Below are positions 60,916 to 64,000 of a stretch of 64,000 nt of DNA, in pieces. Both the position numbers and the translations under genes were made by a program. The DNA is from Syngnathus acus. Taxonomy: Eukaryota > Chordata > Actinopteri > Syngnathiformes > Syngnathidae. The notes beneath the pieces were generated by a model that worked only from the letters and a program-made list of their open reading frames with translations, ran no database searches and was not told the DNA's origin. Each line of letters begins with the position of its first letter. Within the stretch, counting starts at the first letter, position 1. Location of the stretch: contig NC_051098.1 of NCBI RefSeq assembly GCF_901709675.1, positions 5,470,000 to 5,533,999 of the forward strand. Direction: 5' to 3'.

Positions 60916-62150
60916 ATAAATTCCTGAAATTGCAACAAGTATAATAGCTATCATAAAACAACCGTAATATGTACTTGGAGGACAAAGCTGTGTTTTGTTC
61001 ACCACAGGAGGCTGATTGGCCAGCATTTTGCAAACACCTGTAATAATTCGATTCAGATTAGTTGCTGTTCAACAGTTTTTAGGATTCAAAGAATAGTCGT
61101 GCCTCTTCATGTATTATATTTTTGTGCCAGTCACTGAAGCATGATGAGCCGCATACTCTGGCAGGGCTTCCTTCCCTCCTGTGCTGCATTACACATGACA
61201 CTTTGCAGCACAGGAAAGATATGGACCAAGACCACCGTGTAAAATCATGCCATAGCTCAGCATGACATTGAACTGTACAGCACAGTATGAAAACTATGCC
61301 ACAGTTGAATACGGCAAGGGCAGCAGCTTTCCAGATTAAATGGGAACAAATCGGAATGATCTTGCACAGACTGCTGCCCCACTGAGCTCTTGCTTAAAGT
61401 ATGGCACGTTAAAGCTTAAGACTGCATAGTATGGCACTGAACGACAAAATGAGTTCTGGGCAAATATTGTGGGTTTTGCCAATTCCGCACACGGCACGGG
61501 TGCCAAGTGATTTTGTTTTGGATTAACCAAGACTCACAAAAAAACAAACTAATAACATCATGCTCTGTGGTGGTCTGTCAATGAACCCCCTCATTCAAAG
61601 CATCATGGGGTCGCTTTCAGCCACCTCACTCAGTCATCTGATCATCATGATCGTACTCGGCTCAGACCAAGCTAACAGGAGTGTAAAAAGAATTGACATA
61701 GGTGACACCGAGAAACTGAACGTACATCGTGAGTAGTATGTGAGATGCCCCTGCTGCTCTAGAGAGCCCTCAGTCCTGCTGTGCTCACCTCTGTTCCGTG
61801 CTGAGGCATTCTGTTTCATGCCAAGCAGGCTAACTACAGCCTTATGCTCCGTTGGTGCAGAACGTCAACTTCATCTGCTGCAGTGCCCTGTCGCCTTGTG
61901 TGTATTGAGTGGATGAATAAATATCAAGAGAAACCGACCGAGAGAGTGACGGCACTACGAATGCTGCAATGAGGCTGACAATGGTGTGGAAAAAGACTGT
62001 GTCCAACATTTTACAGAAAGGAAAATAAACTACAATTCATGATAAAAAAAAAAGGGTGGAGAAGAATGGATAATATAAACATCTAACATAAATTTTTAAA
62101 TTAGGTATAATTTTTCTCACATTTGTAGCTATCCTATTTGAAAACTTAAC
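60916..62150. other. Non-coding stretch, nothing recognised
   Basis: An 11-bp inverted repeat, CCTGTGCTGCA (61178-61188) with its complement at 61204-61214, is the only local structure noted. No gene is supported. Confidence 0.45.
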
Positions 62151-62152
62151 TA

Positions 62153-62564
62153 CCGTATTTTCCGGACTATAAGGCACAGCTAAAAACCAAACATTTTCTC
62201 AAAAGCCGACAGTGCACCTTATAGTCCGGTGCGCCTTATATATGGACCAAATTCCTAAATTTAAACTGGCCCGAAGCATTGTGTCATGAAATCAATCATA
62301 AGTGGCCCACTGAAGACTATGAATCATGAATCAAAAAGACTATGTATCATTATTTTGTGATTATAAAGTAATTTGTTGCGTCTGAAGTTGAAATAAAAAA
62401 GATAAAATGGAGAATGATTTGATTTGGATTAGAAATCTGACATGATGCATTAATGATGCACTTTATAGTCTGGTGCGCCTTATATAAGGACAAAGTTTTA
62501 AAATGGGCCATTCATTGAAGGTGCGCCTTATAGTCCGGTGCGCCTTATAGTCCGGAAAATACGG
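62153..62564. mobile_element. TA-flanked MITE, 412 bp, CCGTATTTTCCGG family
   Basis: The ends are exact inverted copies over the first 19 bp, CCGTATTTTCCGGACTATA, and TA flanks both sides (62151-62152 and 62565-62566). CTTATAGTCCGGTGCGCC occurs near 62218 and again near the right end, where a second CTTATAGTCCGG follows directly. The interior is nearly the same as that of 46411-46816, including AAACTGGCCCGAAGCATTG and GAAGACTATGAATCATGAAT. There is no coding capacity. The better-preserved ends make this the reference copy for the family in this window. Confidence 0.92.
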
Positions 62565-62840
62565 TACTGTAGGAGTGATGCTTTATGTTGCGATGGAAGC
62601 TGTAAAGTTAAACAAAACTGACCTTGTCTTCTCTCTCTAATGAGCACATTTCTAATCCCATCCATTCTGGCGATATCTAAAGAAAAACCTGAACATCTTC
62701 ATTTCCGCCACCTCCAGCTTTGCTTCCTGTCATGTCTTCAGTGCCTTTGTCTGGCAGACCTCACTACTGTCTTTTAAATTCTCCTCTTCATCTTTTTATG
62801 ATATCACATATTGCTGAAAAGACTTATTTTAATGACAGTT
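62565..62840. other. Non-coding stretch, nothing recognised
   Basis: No gene or repeat is supported. Confidence 0.4.
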
Positions 62841-63428
62841 GAGGCCTGCTTTACTAAAGATTTGCGTATGCTAACGTAGCACAGATCATATCAGAGGCGG
62901 GGAAAAATTTTTGTGAGCATTTGTAAATGGCACAAACAAAAATCATTGCAACACTCAGCAATGCCATATTGGCGACTCCGAATGATCAATGGTTTGATTT
63001 GGAGACAATCACAAGAAGGGGTCATGTAATATGTCTGGGTCAGAGTACAGTGAAAAAGACTTCAGACCTTTGTTGTTTTTTTAATGATGGATTTATTTTC
63101 TGTAATATGTTTGTTTGGCTGCCACTTCCAATTCCATCACATTAAAGTTCATTTCGCACTTGGTGTGCTCGTCCAAGTTTAACCATGGTGAACACAAAAT
63201 TCTTCTGAATATGGCTGCCTCCACCACTTTTACACCTGTTGCCAACAGCCTGCACATTCTGCTAGAGTGAGTGAATGTGTAATTTTGTGCCGGTTTTTTG
63301 AGGATCTTATTAAAACATTGCAATCTTGACAGATCACATGCAACACACCCACCAACAGTGTGTGTGCGCAATCTGTTAGGATGAACACAGTTAAGTACCA
63401 GTTGTTTTGGACATTAGCAACTAAGGCC
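62841..63428. mobile_element. Possible decayed GGGCCTGA-type element
   Basis: GAGGCCTGCTTTACTAAAGA with TTTGCGTATG resembles the left end of the elements at 27348 and 49290. A weak right end (ATTAGCAACTAAGGCCCG) lies at 63414-63431. The interior is unrecognised. Confidence 0.3.
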
Positions 63429-63431
63429 CGT

Positions 63432-64000
63432 AGAATGTCCGAATTTAGAACTTACACTACTCGTCCTACAGCTTTTCATATTATTTAGTTTAAAAAAAAA
63501 AAAAATACCATCAAGCATCATGTAAAGCAAGAGGAATGGAAAGACTATACTGTGGACTTGTTAGTATCCGCAGACGATAGGAACAGACTCAAAATAGAAA
63601 AAAAATCCACAAATAATTGTATTTCTTTCAAAGCCATTATAATTCTGTACATTCATCATTTCAAACATACAAATACCACAAACTATGTCTAGAATTTTAA
63701 AGCATTTTAAATACTGCCAAGCTCCTTCAAAAATTATTGTAGCACTGCAATTGTTAAGAATCAAGTGAACCTTTAGAAAACCAGAGAGAAGCGTTGTGGG
63801 ACCAATCGACCTTTGATTTCGTGCCAATATACTGAAAATGAAGGCCAATATAACAAATGTTTTCCTGGTGTTCACATGCAGCCATGTAGCCAAGCATCGA
63901 TTTAGTAGCAAAGCCGTCACTGGCCGAGGAGGAATTCAATTTCAACCGGAAATGAATTCGAAATGGTCTTGGGCCACTTCCACAAGACATAATCCAGTAT
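63432..64000. other. Non-coding stretch to the window end
   Basis: A poly-A tract lies at 63491-63505. A 119-codon minus-strand frame (63561-63920) has no recognised domain. Nothing else is supported. Confidence 0.45.

Noticed and set aside
61178-61214. An 11-bp-stem hairpin as a regulatory or microRNA structure
   Set aside because: The stem is short with a 15-nt loop and nothing around it extends the pairing.

Overview
This window looks like AT-rich nuclear DNA of a teleost fish. It holds no protein-coding gene that I can recognise. The evidence for a fish is the repeat content: tRNA-headed SINEs with long (ATGG)n tails, short hAT-type and TA-flanked non-autonomous DNA transposons, fragments of L2/Rex-like non-LTR retrotransposons, and a Tc1-like scrap. 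The combination recalls percomorph fish, and I had pipefishes or seahorses in mind, but the species and order are not proven. Codon-dense open frames, operons and bacterial signals are absent. The short open frames are what random or repetitive DNA gives. The window is best read as intergenic or intronic sequence.

Layout. Positions 1-10000 hold sparse unique DNA, a DNA-transposon-like element carrying a LINE remnant (1612-2620), a hAT element with a perfect 8-bp duplication (3476-3714) and a small TA-flanked MITE (6992-7161). Positions 10000-25000 are the most repeat-rich part. They hold a perfect 17-bp-stem hairpin (10504-10540), two members of one hAT family in opposite orientation (12929-13218 and 14554-14878), an antisense LINE 3' region (13846-14330), a (TG)n run, a SINE with a two-block tetranucleotide tail (17626-18105), a 1.1-kb hAT copy that keeps a broken BED-like zinc-finger coding segment (20894-22011), and a near-complete SINE with a target-site duplication (23838-24200).

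Positions 25000-50000 are mostly unique DNA with GGGCCTGA-ended elements (27348-28202 and 49290-49970), TA-flanked MITEs (38717 onward and 46411-46816), a LINE C-terminal remnant (41390-41690) and a 5'-truncated SINE with an 11-bp target-site duplication (48450-48701). Positions 50000-64000 hold old SINE pieces, a second near-identical copy of the 46-kb MITE (62153-62564), and one CpG-richer stretch around 55970-56950. That stretch has a TATA box, an open frame of 133 codons and a good splice-donor match, and is the only place that resembles a promoter plus first exon.

The features do not form a pathway. What ties them together is transposition: SINEs copied by LINE machinery (LINE remnants are present), and non-autonomous DNA elements moved by hAT or TA-specific transposases encoded elsewhere. 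I did not find an undescribed biological system here. The findings are candidate observations on element structure and one candidate promoter.
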